Below, piece by piece: positions 25,340 through 34,180 of a stretch of DNA of 64,000 bases; position 1 is the first letter of the stretch, and each line of letters starts with the position of its first letter. Origin of the DNA: Nocardioidaceae bacterium SCSIO 66511 (GTDB taxonomy: Bacteria > Actinomycetota > Actinomycetes > Propionibacteriales > Nocardioidaceae). Made by a program: the position numbers and the translations under genes. The stretch lies in NCBI GenBank assembly GCA_023100825.1, contig CP095846.1, forward strand, positions 558,001 to 622,000. Direction: 5' to 3'. The notes beneath the pieces are model-generated. The model did no database searches and was not told the origin of the DNA. It saw nothing but the letters and a program-made list of their open reading frames with translations.

Positions 25340-26108
25340 GCCGCCGCCCGCGATCGTCGAGTCGCTGCGCCGGGCGGGGTGCGTGTTCGCCGAGGACGAG
25401 GCGCAGTTGCTGACCGAAGCCGCGCAATCGGCGGAGCAGCTTGCCGCAATGGTCGAGCAGCGCGTATCCGGCACCCCGCTCGAGCACCTACTCGGCTGGG
25501 TCGAGTTCGCCGGTCTGCGCATTGCCGTTGACGACGGGTTGTTCGTCCCGCGCCGGCGCACCGAAGTGCTCGTACGAGAGACGCTCAACGTCATCCGGCC
25601 CGGCGGAGTGGTCCTCGAACTCTGCTGCGGAGTCGCTGCCGTCGCGACCGCGGTCGCCGCCGAGTCAGACGGTGTCGAGGTTCATGCCGCAGACCTCGAC
25701 CCGGCAGCCGTACGTTGTGCGGTACGCAACCTCGCGAGCGTCGGGGGGAAGGCGTACGAGTCCGACCTGTTCGACTCGGTGCCCGAGTCGCTGCGCGGCC
25801 GCGTCGACGTTCTCGTCGCCAACGCGCCGTACGTACCGACCGATGCGATCGCGACGATGCCACCCGAAGCGCGAGAGTACGAGCCACGCGAATCGCTCGA
25901 AGGTGGCCCCGACGGCGTCGACCTCCACCGGCGAATAGCCGACGGCGTACGCGACTGGCTCGCGCCCGGCGGGCACCTGATCATCGAGACCAGTGAGCGT
26001 CAGGTGCTGTTGACGATGGACGCCTTCACCCGCAACAGGCTGGAGGCCAAGGTCGCCCGCGCCGAGGATGTCGACGGTACGGCCGTGGTCGGGTCAGCGC
26101 CGCGCTGA
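25332..26108 (+). CDS. PrmC-related protein methyltransferase (putative N5-glutamine)
   Basis: This 258-residue SAM-dependent methyltransferase resembles HemK/PrmC. Motif I is VLELCCGVAAVATAVA. The catalytic NPPY motif is replaced by NAPYVPTDAI, as in the PrmC-related subgroup of unknown substrate. It is therefore probably not the release-factor methyltransferase. The ATG at 25332 lies inside the end of the aminotransferase gene. Its 3' end overlaps the convergent hydrolase gene by 15 bases. Confidence 0.83.
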   Translation: MAEPPPAIVESLRRAGCVFAEDEAQLLTEAAQSAEQLAAMVEQRVSGTPLEHLLGWVEFAGLRIAVDDGLFVPRRRTEVLVRETLNVIRPGGVVLELCCGVAAVATAVAAESDGVEVHAADLDPAAVRCAVRNLASVGGKAYESDLFDSVPESLRGRVDVLVANAPYVPTDAIATMPPEAREYEPRESLEGGPDGVDLHRRIADGVRDWLAPGGHLIIETSERQVLLTMDAFTRNRLEAKVARAEDVDGTAVVGSAPR

Positions 26109-26921
26109 GAGCCACCGCTGCAGGGCGACCGCGAGTCGGACGGGCTGATCGAACTGGATCAGGTGTCCGGCGCCCGCGATGATCTCTAGCTCTGCGCTGG
26201 GGATCAGCTCGGCCAGCCGATGCGCGCGATCGACCGGAATCCAAGCGTCGTCGGCACCCCACACGACGAGCACCGGCATCTCCAGCTCGCCGTAACGCTC
26301 CTCGACTTCGGCGGTGAATCGCTCATCGGCCTGCGCGATCTGGCGATAGAACGCCGGCTGACCATCCTCGGTGAGCCATGGCGCGGTCAGCAGCTCGCGT
26401 TGATCCTCTGTCAGACCTTGGCCACTCGCCGACTCGATGTACGCCTCGAGCGCACCGCGATGCACGGCAGACGGCTGGGAGGCGAAGGTGTCGGCGTGCT
26501 GCGCGACCAGCCGGAAGAACGGCGACCCCCACGGACGCAGAGCCACCACGTCGACGAGTGCGAGCGATGCATACTGCGCCCCATGCAGGAGGTGTGCGCG
26601 CAGAGACACGGCCCCGCCGAAGTCGTGGACGACGACGTCTGGCCGGGGCAACTCCCAGTACGTGAGCAGATCGGCGAACAGCTCGGCCTGCGTACCGAGG
26701 TCGACGGCGTGCTCGGGGTGCATCGACGATTGTCCGTAGCCGGGCATATCCCACAGGTAGACGGTGTGATCGCGGGCGAATGCCTCGGCGTACGCGCGCC
26801 AGAGCGCCGACGACCAAGGCGTGCCATGGCACATCACCACTGCGGGACCGGACCCGATGCGGTCCCAGGCGACAGTGCGCCCGCGCCACTCGAAGCTCTC
26901 GGTCAGAGTGTGGTCGATCAT
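26094..26921 (-). CDS. Alpha/beta hydrolase (epoxide hydrolase/dehalogenase-like)
   Basis: This 275-residue enzyme has an oxyanion motif CHGTPWSS, a nucleophile elbow VVVHDFGGAVSL, an acid in VWGADDAW and a histidine in GAGHLIQF. The elbow carries aspartate instead of serine, which places it with epoxide hydrolases and haloalkane/haloacetate dehalogenases rather than esterases. I use the ATG at 26921 because AGGA is eight bases upstream; an ATG at 26930 is the alternative. Confidence 0.82.
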   Translation of the reverse strand: MIDHTLTESFEWRGRTVAWDRIGSGPAVVMCHGTPWSSALWRAYAEAFARDHTVYLWDMPGYGQSSMHPEHAVDLGTQAELFADLLTYWELPRPDVVVHDFGGAVSLRAHLLHGAQYASLALVDVVALRPWGSPFFRLVAQHADTFASQPSAVHRGALEAYIESASGQGLTEDQRELLTAPWLTEDGQPAFYRQIAQADERFTAEVEERYGELEMPVLVVWGADDAWIPVDRAHRLAELIPSAELEIIAGAGHLIQFDQPVRLAVALQRWLSARR

Positions 26922-26997
26922 GGCGCCCATCCTGCCGCGGCGGTGTGACAGGTACGCACGCAGCGCACCCGGTCGACGACCGCGCCACCCCTCGGGA

Positions 26998-28458
26998 CTA
27001 CTCCTTGAGCGGTGCCTCGTCGAAGGTTCCCTGCTCGGTGAGGATCCCGAAGATTCGCTTGTACGAGTCGTTGCCGGATCCGTCGACCATCGCCTGGCCG
27101 AGGTCGATCACGACGCGCGTCTCGCCGTCGGGGGTCTCCTGGAACACGAAGTTGCCTGCGTACTCGTTGTTCGCCGCGAGCTGTTGGTTGTACAGGACGT
27201 TCTCCCCGGCGACGATGGCGAGGTCGAGACGGGCGCCCATCCGTTGGAACTTGTCGAGTCGCGGATTCGGACCGAGCACATCGTCAAGGTCGCCGGACTC
27301 GCGGGCAGTTTCGGGATAGGGCCCGCCCGGCTGCGGTTTGATCGTCCCGGTCGGCGCTTCGGGACCGCCGGCGTTGACGAGATTCCCGTTCGCGTCGATC
27401 GCCCAGTAGTTCGTCTGATCGTCCTGCACCGGTTGCGGCCCGATCTGTGGCGGCGGACCGAGCGGCAACAGCACCGCCAGGTCTTGGCCGAGCTCGATGT
27501 CCGTGAGGTGGCTGTAGAGGTTGGTCCACCCGAAGTTGTGGATCGTCTGTGTGTTGTCGGCGGGCCCGTACGGGACCTCAACCGGGTACCAACGTCCGTC
27601 CGGGCCCTGGATCCAGCCGTCGTCCGAATCCATCCCCTCGGGCGAATGACCGGCGGGAATGATGTGATCCTTCGGATTCCAGTCATCGGCGAACTGCTGC
27701 ATCTCCTCGGGGAAGTTCAGCCACAGCCATTCCAGCTCCTCATCCGTACGCGGGTCTTCTGGATCGCTGAGGATGTCGGGGAAATCGTCGGCTTCGACCT
27801 CGAGCAAATCAGTGCTGACCCCCTTGATGGGGACCTTGGTGAGGTCGAGCTCCGGCCATGCCAACGCTGCCCACGCGGGGAGGTTCCCGTTCTGCCAGGC
27901 GCGCAGGATTGCACCGTCCGTCGGGCCCGTGTCGATCGCGGTAGCGACACTCCGCGCGGCCGCATCGAGCTCGGCCTCGAGCCGTCGATGTTCATCGTCG
28001 AGTCGTTTCTGCTCTGCTGCCTCGAGGTCGGGTGGATCGGTGATGGGGTTCGTGGTGACCAGATCCTGGATGTCGGTCGACGCCGGAGTGGCCGGCAGAC
28101 AGTCAGCCTCGGCGACTCCTCCGGCGGCAATGATCTCTTGGACCCGGGCATTGAGCCTCGAGATCGACATCGGATCGACGCTCGTGTTGTTGTAGCGCTC
28201 GATGGCGTCACAGAATCGCTCGACCTGCAGCCCGGCCCAGATGGCCGTGCGGTTGACCTGAGCTGCGTCCTTGTTGGTCGGCTTCAACAGGGCCGAAAAG
28301 TTGGTCACGAGCTCGCCGTCGGCCGCCGACACTGCCTTCTCATGCTGTTGAGCCACGATGCCGCTCACGTCATGGACGGCCTTGCCCGACTTTCGCGCTT
28401 CGCCTGCCATCGTGCGAAGAGCGGCCGGATCCGTCGGGTAGTACGCGTAGTACCTCAT
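26998..28458 (-). CDS. Hypothetical protein with helical WXG100-like N-terminus
   Basis: I do not recognise a characterised family for this 486-residue protein. Residues 1-115 look like an all-helical hairpin of the kind found in WXG100/ESX-associated proteins (DPAALRTMAGEARKSGKAVH). A Glu/Arg-rich coiled-coil (AAEQKRLDDEHRRLEAELDA) lies near 150-175. An acidic region and a Gly/Pro-rich domain follow (QGPDGRWYPVEVPYGPADN). No signal peptide or transmembrane helix is present. GGAGG is five bases before the ATG. It resembles the architecture of actinobacterial polymorphic-toxin precursors, but no toxin motif or immunity gene is visible, so this is inference. Confidence 0.7.
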   Translation of the reverse strand: MRYYAYYPTDPAALRTMAGEARKSGKAVHDVSGIVAQQHEKAVSAADGELVTNFSALLKPTNKDAAQVNRTAIWAGLQVERFCDAIERYNNTSVDPMSISRLNARVQEIIAAGGVAEADCLPATPASTDIQDLVTTNPITDPPDLEAAEQKRLDDEHRRLEAELDAAARSVATAIDTGPTDGAILRAWQNGNLPAWAALAWPELDLTKVPIKGVSTDLLEVEADDFPDILSDPEDPRTDEELEWLWLNFPEEMQQFADDWNPKDHIIPAGHSPEGMDSDDGWIQGPDGRWYPVEVPYGPADNTQTIHNFGWTNLYSHLTDIELGQDLAVLLPLGPPPQIGPQPVQDDQTNYWAIDANGNLVNAGGPEAPTGTIKPQPGGPYPETARESGDLDDVLGPNPRLDKFQRMGARLDLAIVAGENVLYNQQLAANNEYAGNFVFQETPDGETRVVIDLGQAMVDGSGNDSYKRIFGILTEQGTFDEAPLKE

Positions 28459-28559
28459 TCATTCCTCCGAGACAGCGCATGCCCACGCCCGATCGGTGCC
28501 GCGACATCGATCGCACAGCGACGTGGAACTCCCGAGAGTCTGCGCTGTTCGGAGTGTAA

Positions 28560-28591
28560 GAGCCGATCGGCTCATGCGCCGCTAAGGGCGC
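28560..28591 (-). terminator. Palindrome plus hairpin at the 3' end of the E1 gene
   Basis: GAGCCGATCGGCTC (28560-28573) is a perfect 14-base palindrome. GCGCC-GCTAAG-GGCGC (28576-28591) is a 5-bp hairpin directly beyond the leftward E1 stop codon. Together they are a plausible terminator for the E1 transcript. Confidence 0.45.
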
Positions 28592-28594
28592 GGA

Positions 28595-30760
28595 TCAGCC
28601 GGTGAGGGAGCGCGCGGCAGAGACGATCGTGTCCTCGTCCAGCAGCACGTGCCGGGTCGCGTCGCCGAGTGGTACGAAGCTGTCCTCGCTTGCGACCCGG
28701 ACGAGCGGTCCGGTAAACCCGCCGTCAACGAGCGCCGTGATGACTTGCTCGGACACTCCGCCCGTGCGCCGCGTCTCGTCGGCGACGAGTACTCGTCCCG
28801 TGGCGCGTGCGGCATCGAGGAGGTCCTGGACGGGCAGGGGAGCGAGCCACCGCAGGTCGAGCACTCGGGCATCGACTCCCTGCTCGGCCAGCCGTCGCGC
28901 TGCGCGCAGACTCATTCGTACGCCGTTGCCGAAGGTGACGATGGTCAGATCGGAGCCTTCGCCGTACGTACGAGCAGAGCCGATCGGCACGTGCGTGGTC
29001 GGGTCTGCCGGGTCGGGGTAGGCGGCGAGCCATTCGCCGTCGTCATCGTCGTGGAGATCCTTGGTGTGGTACAGCGCGATCGGCTCCAGGAACACGCACA
29101 CCCGGCCATCGACGCCGGCCGCCGAGACGCAGGTGTGCATCATGGCGGCCGCATCGTCGGGGCGCGCCGGCGATGCGATCACCAGCCCGGGTATGTCGCG
29201 CAGCGCGGCAACCCCGTTGTCGTTGTGGAAGTGACCCCCGAATCCCTTCTGGTACGCGTACCCGGCGATGCGTACGACCATCGGGTTGCGGTACCGACCG
29301 TTCGAGAAGAAGCTCAGCGTGCTCGCCTCGCCGCGCAGCTGATCGGCGGCGTTGTGCAGGTACGCGAGGTACTGGATCTCGGGTACGGGCAGTAGACCGG
29401 CGAGGCCCGCACCGAGCGCCGTGCCGAGCACACTCTGCTCGTCGAGCAGCGTGTCGAAGACCCGTCGTGCGCCGAACTCCTTCTGCAGGCCGCGCGTCAC
29501 GCCGTAGACACCACCCTTGCGGCCGACGTCCTCGCCGAACGCGATCACCCGCTTGTCGTACGCGAGCTCGTCGGCAAGCGCCCGATTGATCGACTGCGCA
29601 AGAGTCAGCGGAGTGTCGTCTGCCGTCGTCGTGACCTCGGTGACGCGTCGTGCGACCGACTCAGGAGACGATTTTGCGATCGACGACATGACCTCGTCGG
29701 GACTCTCCAGCCGGCGGCTCGTGAGCACCTCGTCGACGAGTGCGGCGACCTCGCTGCGCTTTGCCTCGTACAGGTCCACGATCTCGTCGGGGGTCGACAC
29801 ACCGGACGCGACGAGTGCGCGCGCTGTGCCGAGCAGCGGATCGCGCGCGTACTCGTCGACGATCGCGGACTGGCGCCGGTACGCGGACTCGACGTCGGAT
29901 CCCGCGTGACCCATCAGGCGGACGGTGCGCAGGTGCAGGAACGCCGGCGACCTGCGGTTGCGTACCCAGTCTGCGGCGGCCGCGGCGGTTTCGAGGCAGC
30001 CGAGTGGGTCGCGCCCGTCTGCGGAGAAGTATGCGAGGCCTTCGCGATCGGCGTAGGTGCGCTCGATCCAGTCGGCCGGCGTCGGGACGCTGATGCCGAT
30101 CTGGTTGTCCTCGCAGACAAGCAGCAGCGGCATCGGAGCGCCTTGGTAGTTCGCATGTAATGCCGCGTTGATTGCGCCGACAGTGCTGGAGTGGTTGGCC
30201 GAGGCGTCGCCGAAGCTGCAGACCACGACCGAGCCGGGCGGCCACTCGGAGACGACGCCGAGCTGTTGTGCTCTGCCGAGCGCGAAGGCCAGCCCGACCG
30301 AACGAGGCAGGTGCGATGCGATTGTCGAGGTCTGCGGGATCACGGACAGGTCGGCGTTGCCGATCACCTTGTGGCGTCCGCCCGAGATGGGGTCGTCGAC
30401 GGACGCGACGATGCCGTGCAGCATGTCGCGAAGTGGATGCTGGCCGGGTAGTTGACCCGCTCGCTCCACATAGAACGCGCCGGAGCGGTAGTGCAGCAGT
30501 GCGGGATCGGAGGGCCGCAACGCGGCCGCAACCGCGGCGTTCGACTCATGGCCCGCCGAGCCGATGCTGTAGTAGCCGAGGCCTCGCCGACCGAGGTCTC
30601 GGGCAGCGAGGTCAACGTGGCGGCTGCCGGCTTGAGCGTCGAACAGCGCCAGCAGTCGCTTGCCGTCGGCATCGGATTCGGCGACGGACGCGGGATCGAT
30701 GCCACGGATCGCGTCAAGGAGATGACGGTCGACGTCGGCGGCTGGGTCGGTACGTGCCAT
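28595..30760 (-). CDS. 2-oxoacid dehydrogenase E1, alpha and beta subunits fused
   Basis: This 721-residue thiamine-diphosphate enzyme decarboxylates a branched-chain or related 2-oxoacid for an E2/E3 complex. Residues ~1-370 match the E1 alpha subunit, including the ThDP region GDASANHSSTVGAIN and CEDNQIG. Residues ~385-721 match E1 beta (AFGEDVGRKGGVYGVTRGL, LLDEQSVLGTALGAGLAG). Alpha and beta are usually separate genes, so this is the fused form. Translation from ATG 30760 keeps the family N-terminus. The upstream scramblase-like gene ends ten bases away, implying co-transcription. No E2 gene is near; an E3 gene lies at 38108. Confidence 0.88.
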   Translation of the reverse strand: MARTDPAADVDRHLLDAIRGIDPASVAESDADGKRLLALFDAQAGSRHVDLAARDLGRRGLGYYSIGSAGHESNAAVAAALRPSDPALLHYRSGAFYVERAGQLPGQHPLRDMLHGIVASVDDPISGGRHKVIGNADLSVIPQTSTIASHLPRSVGLAFALGRAQQLGVVSEWPPGSVVVCSFGDASANHSSTVGAINAALHANYQGAPMPLLLVCEDNQIGISVPTPADWIERTYADREGLAYFSADGRDPLGCLETAAAAADWVRNRRSPAFLHLRTVRLMGHAGSDVESAYRRQSAIVDEYARDPLLGTARALVASGVSTPDEIVDLYEAKRSEVAALVDEVLTSRRLESPDEVMSSIAKSSPESVARRVTEVTTTADDTPLTLAQSINRALADELAYDKRVIAFGEDVGRKGGVYGVTRGLQKEFGARRVFDTLLDEQSVLGTALGAGLAGLLPVPEIQYLAYLHNAADQLRGEASTLSFFSNGRYRNPMVVRIAGYAYQKGFGGHFHNDNGVAALRDIPGLVIASPARPDDAAAMMHTCVSAAGVDGRVCVFLEPIALYHTKDLHDDDDGEWLAAYPDPADPTTHVPIGSARTYGEGSDLTIVTFGNGVRMSLRAARRLAEQGVDARVLDLRWLAPLPVQDLLDAARATGRVLVADETRRTGGVSEQVITALVDGGFTGPLVRVASEDSFVPLGDATRHVLLDEDTIVSAARSLTG

Positions 30761-30770
30761 GCAGCCATTC

Positions 30771-31382
30771 TTACCGGGTCGGCGATGCAGATCGGCAGGG
30801 GTCCGATCCGGAGGGCTCCTGCCGCTGCAGGGAGAGGTCGAGTCCGATACCCGCCGCGATCGCGAGCGTACGTAGCGGACCTTCCACGTCGGGCTGCAAC
30901 GTGATCGCGCATCCGACGGTGCTTGCACTGGTGCCGCGCGGGTACGTGCCCTGCACCGAACCGATCGGTCGTTCCTTCACGTCGAGGATGTCGAACGCAT
31001 GCTGCTTCGCGTTCCGAGTACGCAGCTCGCCCACCGGGGTGCCGCCGCTGGTGAGTCCGAACCGGATCTTGCCGACGGAGTTCAGCTGCGTCACCTCCCC
31101 GACCTCACGATCTGTGGCGTCGCTGACGACGAGCTGAGCGCGTACGAAGCGGGCCGGCTGGTCCAGCCGTAGCGTGACATCGCCGTCCTGGTCGACCACC
31201 TCGAACTGGTGACTGAGGTACTCGTCGATCTTCGATACCAGCCGAAACGCCTTACGTGCAGCGGACTGCTCGACGCGGCGTACGTGCCCGATCGAGTTTC
31301 CTTCGCGGTCGACGATCGCATGATCGGAGCAGACCTCCTTGCGCTCGACGACGAGAACTGGCTGCTGCAGCAGCGTCGACAT
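30771..31382 (-). CDS. LURP-one-related / scramblase-like protein
   Basis: This 203-residue protein matches the LURP-one/Tubby-C2-like fold: repeated short beta-strands with the pattern LVVERKEVCSDHAIVDREGN, FDILDVKERPIGSVQG, and repeated I/V-G-x-V turns. Bacterial members are uncharacterised; eukaryotic relatives bind membranes. There is no signal peptide. GGAGGG precedes the ATG. It lies ten bases before the fused E1 gene, an unexpected operon partner. Its promoter region contains tandem CACTAGTG repeats. Confidence 0.72.
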   Translation of the reverse strand: MSTLLQQPVLVVERKEVCSDHAIVDREGNSIGHVRRVEQSAARKAFRLVSKIDEYLSHQFEVVDQDGDVTLRLDQPARFVRAQLVVSDATDREVGEVTQLNSVGKIRFGLTSGGTPVGELRTRNAKQHAFDILDVKERPIGSVQGTYPRGTSASTVGCAITLQPDVEGPLRTLAIAAGIGLDLSLQRQEPSGSDPCRSASPTR

Positions 31383-31490
31383 GGTTGCCCTCCGCGGGAT
31401 AGTCCTGGATGCGGCCGGCTGGGTTGCCGGCGCGCACTTTGATGCAGGACATCCGCGTTGGGTTTCACTTCGGCGCGTACCAACGAATCC

Positions 31491-31524
31491 AGGTCACTAG
31501 TGCAGGTCACTAGTGCAGAGCACT
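31491..31524. repeat. Tandem CACTAGTG operator-like repeats
   Basis: AGGTCACTAGTGC occurs twice in perfect tandem (31491-31503 and 31504-31516), and a third partial copy, GCACTAG, follows. Each unit contains the palindrome CACTAGTG at 13-base spacing. The array lies about 110 bases upstream of the leftward scramblase-like gene and touches the 3' end of the ABC permease gene. Confidence 0.6.
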
Positions 31525-33148
31525 AGGTGGAGGGGATATCCCGCCGCCGCAGACAGGCGAGCGCCGAGGCGCCGAATGCGATCGCAAGCGCGAGCGCCGC
31601 GCCGAGCGCCCAGGTCGCCACCGACTCCGTCGGGACCCGGCCGACCCAGTGCATCGGCGAAAGGTTCATGGCCCAGTCGGGTAGCTGCAACGTATCGCCG
31701 AGGGTCGCGACCACGGCGAAGTACGCGTAGACAGCCCAGCCGATCGGTTGCAGCGACGGCTTGGCCGCGTAGAGCAGTACGGCCAACGCGGCGAGTGCGA
31801 GAGTCGCGGGGAGGTACGCGAACGTCGCCCCGAGCATCCTCGTGAGCTGACTCGAATCACCTTCGGATGCAGCGACGCCAACCCCGAGGGCAAGGCCGCT
31901 CGCGAGCGTGACGAACACGATGCCTCCGCAGATCGCGGGTAGGTGACCGAGCAGCCAGCGTGTCCTGCCGAGCGATCCGGCGAGGACGGGTTCGAGGCGT
32001 CCTTCTCGTTCCTCCTCACTCACCCGGCTCGCGGCCGCGACTGCGTATCCGGCGACGACGAGCGCCACGATCATCACCACAAAGGCGACGAACGCATCGG
32101 CTTGGTCGGATCCGCCGGCCATCACGTCCTGCAATGCAGTGTTGTCCGATGCGACGTCCTCGATCGCGTCGATGACCGACCCGAACGATGCACCGACGAG
32201 GATGCCGACGACCGCCCACGCGATCACGAGGCCGCGGTGCATCCGTGCTGCGAGTCCGACGTTGCCCAGGACCGAACGGCTTGCAGCGGTCGGTCCCGGT
32301 CGGGCGATGAGCACCCCGCTGCCCAGGTCGCGGCGCTCGAGTACGGCGAACGCCGCCGCTGCGACCGCGACAGCTGTTCCGACGGTGATCGCGATCGGCC
32401 ACCAGCGGGTGTCGTCGGCGAACGCGCGTACCTCGTCGGTCCAGCCGAGCGGCGTGAGCCAGGTGATGAAGTTGTGCTCGACGGCTCCGACGCCACGGAG
32501 CACGAAGGCGACGGCGAGTACGCCGATGGTCATCGCGTACACGCCGCGGGTACGTTCGGCGAGTTGCGCGGCGAGCGCTGCGACCGCGGCGAACCAGACG
32601 CCGAGCGCCGCTTGCGCGACGGCGTACGCCGAGGCGTCCGACGACGACACTCCGATCGTGACGAGCGAGAGTACGAAGCCGACTGCGGTGACTGCGAGAG
32701 CCGCGACCGTCCAGGTGAGTGCGGCGGCCAGCGGCGCCCGGCGCGAGACGGCGCCGGCGCGGATCATCTCCAGTCGACCGCTCTCCTCTTCTCGTCGAGT
32801 CCAGCGCGCCATCAGCAGTACGCCCATCAGCGGGATGGCGATCGAGCTCATGAAGCCGTACTCGTAGCCGATGACGCCGCCGATGTTGTCGACGCCATGC
32901 GGGCGGCCGTTGATGGCGAGCGTCGAGCTGTCGGACCCGCTCACACCGGCCGCATACTCGGCGACCTTCGCGGGGGTGTTGTAGACGCTGTCGAGCGACC
33001 ACGCGGTCGACGCGAAGAGCGCGATCATCGCGATCACCCAGATGAGCAGGGCACGCCTGCCGCTTCGCCAGTGCGTGGCCAGCATGATTCGGAGCCCGCC
33101 GCGCTCCGAGAGCGTCGCCGTTTCGACGGTTGCGGCTCGCGTACTCAT
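31523..33148 (-). CDS. ABC exporter permease (ABC-2 type, duplicated)
   Basis: This 541-residue membrane protein contains two similar six-helix halves, as in the actinobacterial 'polyketide antibiotic exporter' permeases. Each half starts with a cytoplasmic-amphipathic stretch followed by hydrophobic segments (LIWVIAMIALFASTAWSL; GLVIAWAVVGILVGASFG). It works with the ATPase encoded just upstream; the start and stop overlap by four bases. The divergent TetR gene suggests induction by a toxic or signalling compound. Confidence 0.87.
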   Translation of the reverse strand: MSTRAATVETATLSERGGLRIMLATHWRSGRRALLIWVIAMIALFASTAWSLDSVYNTPAKVAEYAAGVSGSDSSTLAINGRPHGVDNIGGVIGYEYGFMSSIAIPLMGVLLMARWTRREEESGRLEMIRAGAVSRRAPLAAALTWTVAALAVTAVGFVLSLVTIGVSSSDASAYAVAQAALGVWFAAVAALAAQLAERTRGVYAMTIGVLAVAFVLRGVGAVEHNFITWLTPLGWTDEVRAFADDTRWWPIAITVGTAVAVAAAAFAVLERRDLGSGVLIARPGPTAASRSVLGNVGLAARMHRGLVIAWAVVGILVGASFGSVIDAIEDVASDNTALQDVMAGGSDQADAFVAFVVMIVALVVAGYAVAAASRVSEEEREGRLEPVLAGSLGRTRWLLGHLPAICGGIVFVTLASGLALGVGVAASEGDSSQLTRMLGATFAYLPATLALAALAVLLYAAKPSLQPIGWAVYAYFAVVATLGDTLQLPDWAMNLSPMHWVGRVPTESVATWALGAALALAIAFGASALACLRRRDIPST

Positions 33149-34089
33149 GCTCCGGCTTCCGTCGATGCGGAGTCGGCGCCGTAGTAGCTGCTGAGGAACA
33201 GGTCGTCGAGGCTCGGCGGCTCCACCGTCAGCGAGTGCAGGCCGGCCGCGTGCACAAGGCCGATCGCTTCGTCGACGTGGTCTGTATCGACCTTGAACGT
33301 GACATCGAAACGATCGTCGACCGGAGTCGTTGTCAGATCGTGAACCCCCCCGAGGTTCACGATCTCGACCGGATCGACCTTGGTCACCGCATGCACCGAA
33401 GTACGCGTATGCCTTCTCATCTCGGAGAGAGTCCCGGAGGTCACGGTCTTGCCCTTGCGGATGATGGTGACTCGGTCGCCAAGCGCCTCGACCTCGGACA
33501 GGATGTGGCTCGACAACAACACGGTCGTACCTTCGCTCGTACGCTCGCGGACGGTGTCTTGGAACACCTTCTCCATCAGCGGGTCGAGGCCCGAGGTCGG
33601 CTCGTCCAGCACGAGCAGGTCGACCTCGGCGGCCAATGCTGCGACGAGGGCGACCTTCTGCCGGTTGCCCTTCGAGTAGTCATCGCTGCGCTTGGTCGGA
33701 TCGAGGTCGAAGCGATCGATCAGGTCCGCACGCCGGCCGGCGGGGAGCCCGCCGTGGACCGATGCGAGAACGTCGATGCATTCACCGCCGCTCATGCCCG
33801 GCCACAGCGAGACGTCGCCCGGCACGTACGCGAGGTTGCGATGCAGTCGTACGGCGTCCTGCCACGGGTCGCCTCCGAACAACCTCGCCTGACCGCCGCT
33901 CGCGCGTACGAGCCCGAGCAGGATGCGGATCGTCGTCGACTTTCCTGCTCCGTTCGGGCCGAGGAAGCCATGCACCTCGCCGCGGCGTATGTGCAGGTCG
34001 AGGCCGTCGAGAGCCCGGAAGGAGCCGAAGGTCTTCTCCAGGGCGCTGATGTCGACGACCACCTCGTCTGGGGTTGTCTGAGTTGTCAC
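33145..34089 (-). CDS. ABC exporter ATP-binding protein
   Basis: This 314-residue ATPase has Walker A GPNGAGKST (about 44-52), signature YSKGNRQKVAL and Walker B LLVLDEPTSGLDP. Its C-terminal domain is of the DrrA/antibiotic-efflux kind. I start it at the GTG at 34089, because upstream sequence runs through the divergent promoter and the TetR gene. It powers the duplicated permease. A 19-base palindrome at 34133-34151 lies in its promoter. Confidence 0.9.
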   Translation of the reverse strand: MTTQTTPDEVVVDISALEKTFGSFRALDGLDLHIRRGEVHGFLGPNGAGKSTTIRILLGLVRASGGQARLFGGDPWQDAVRLHRNLAYVPGDVSLWPGMSGGECIDVLASVHGGLPAGRRADLIDRFDLDPTKRSDDYSKGNRQKVALVAALAAEVDLLVLDEPTSGLDPLMEKVFQDTVRERTSEGTTVLLSSHILSEVEALGDRVTIIRKGKTVTSGTLSEMRRHTRTSVHAVTKVDPVEIVNLGGVHDLTTTPVDDRFDVTFKVDTDHVDEAIGLVHAAGLHSLTVEPPSLDDLFLSSYYGADSASTEAGA

Positions 34090-34132
34090 GAGAGTCCAAT
34101 CTGCCGGGTCGGACGGCGCGCCCGACACATCA

Positions 34133-34151
34133 TGTGTACCACTTGTACACA
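34133..34151. promoter_or_regulatory. TetR operator candidate (divergent promoter)
   Basis: TGTGTAC-CACTT-GTACACA is an inverted repeat with perfect 7-bp arms in the 91-base gap between the leftward ABC exporter and the rightward tetR gene. Its size and position are classical for a TetR repressor controlling itself and an exporter. Confidence 0.65.
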
Positions 34152-34180
34152 CCACCCGTCCAGCGGCTACGATCGTTGCC

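Noticed and set aside
26821-28605. 594-codon plus-strand frame opposite the hypothetical protein
   Set aside because: No ribosome site or domain pattern; the minus-strand frame has a good ribosome site and coherent structure.
31943-33184. 413-codon plus-strand frame opposite the ABC permease
   Set aside because: Composition is Asp/Arg-rich and featureless, a mirror of a hydrophobic membrane protein.
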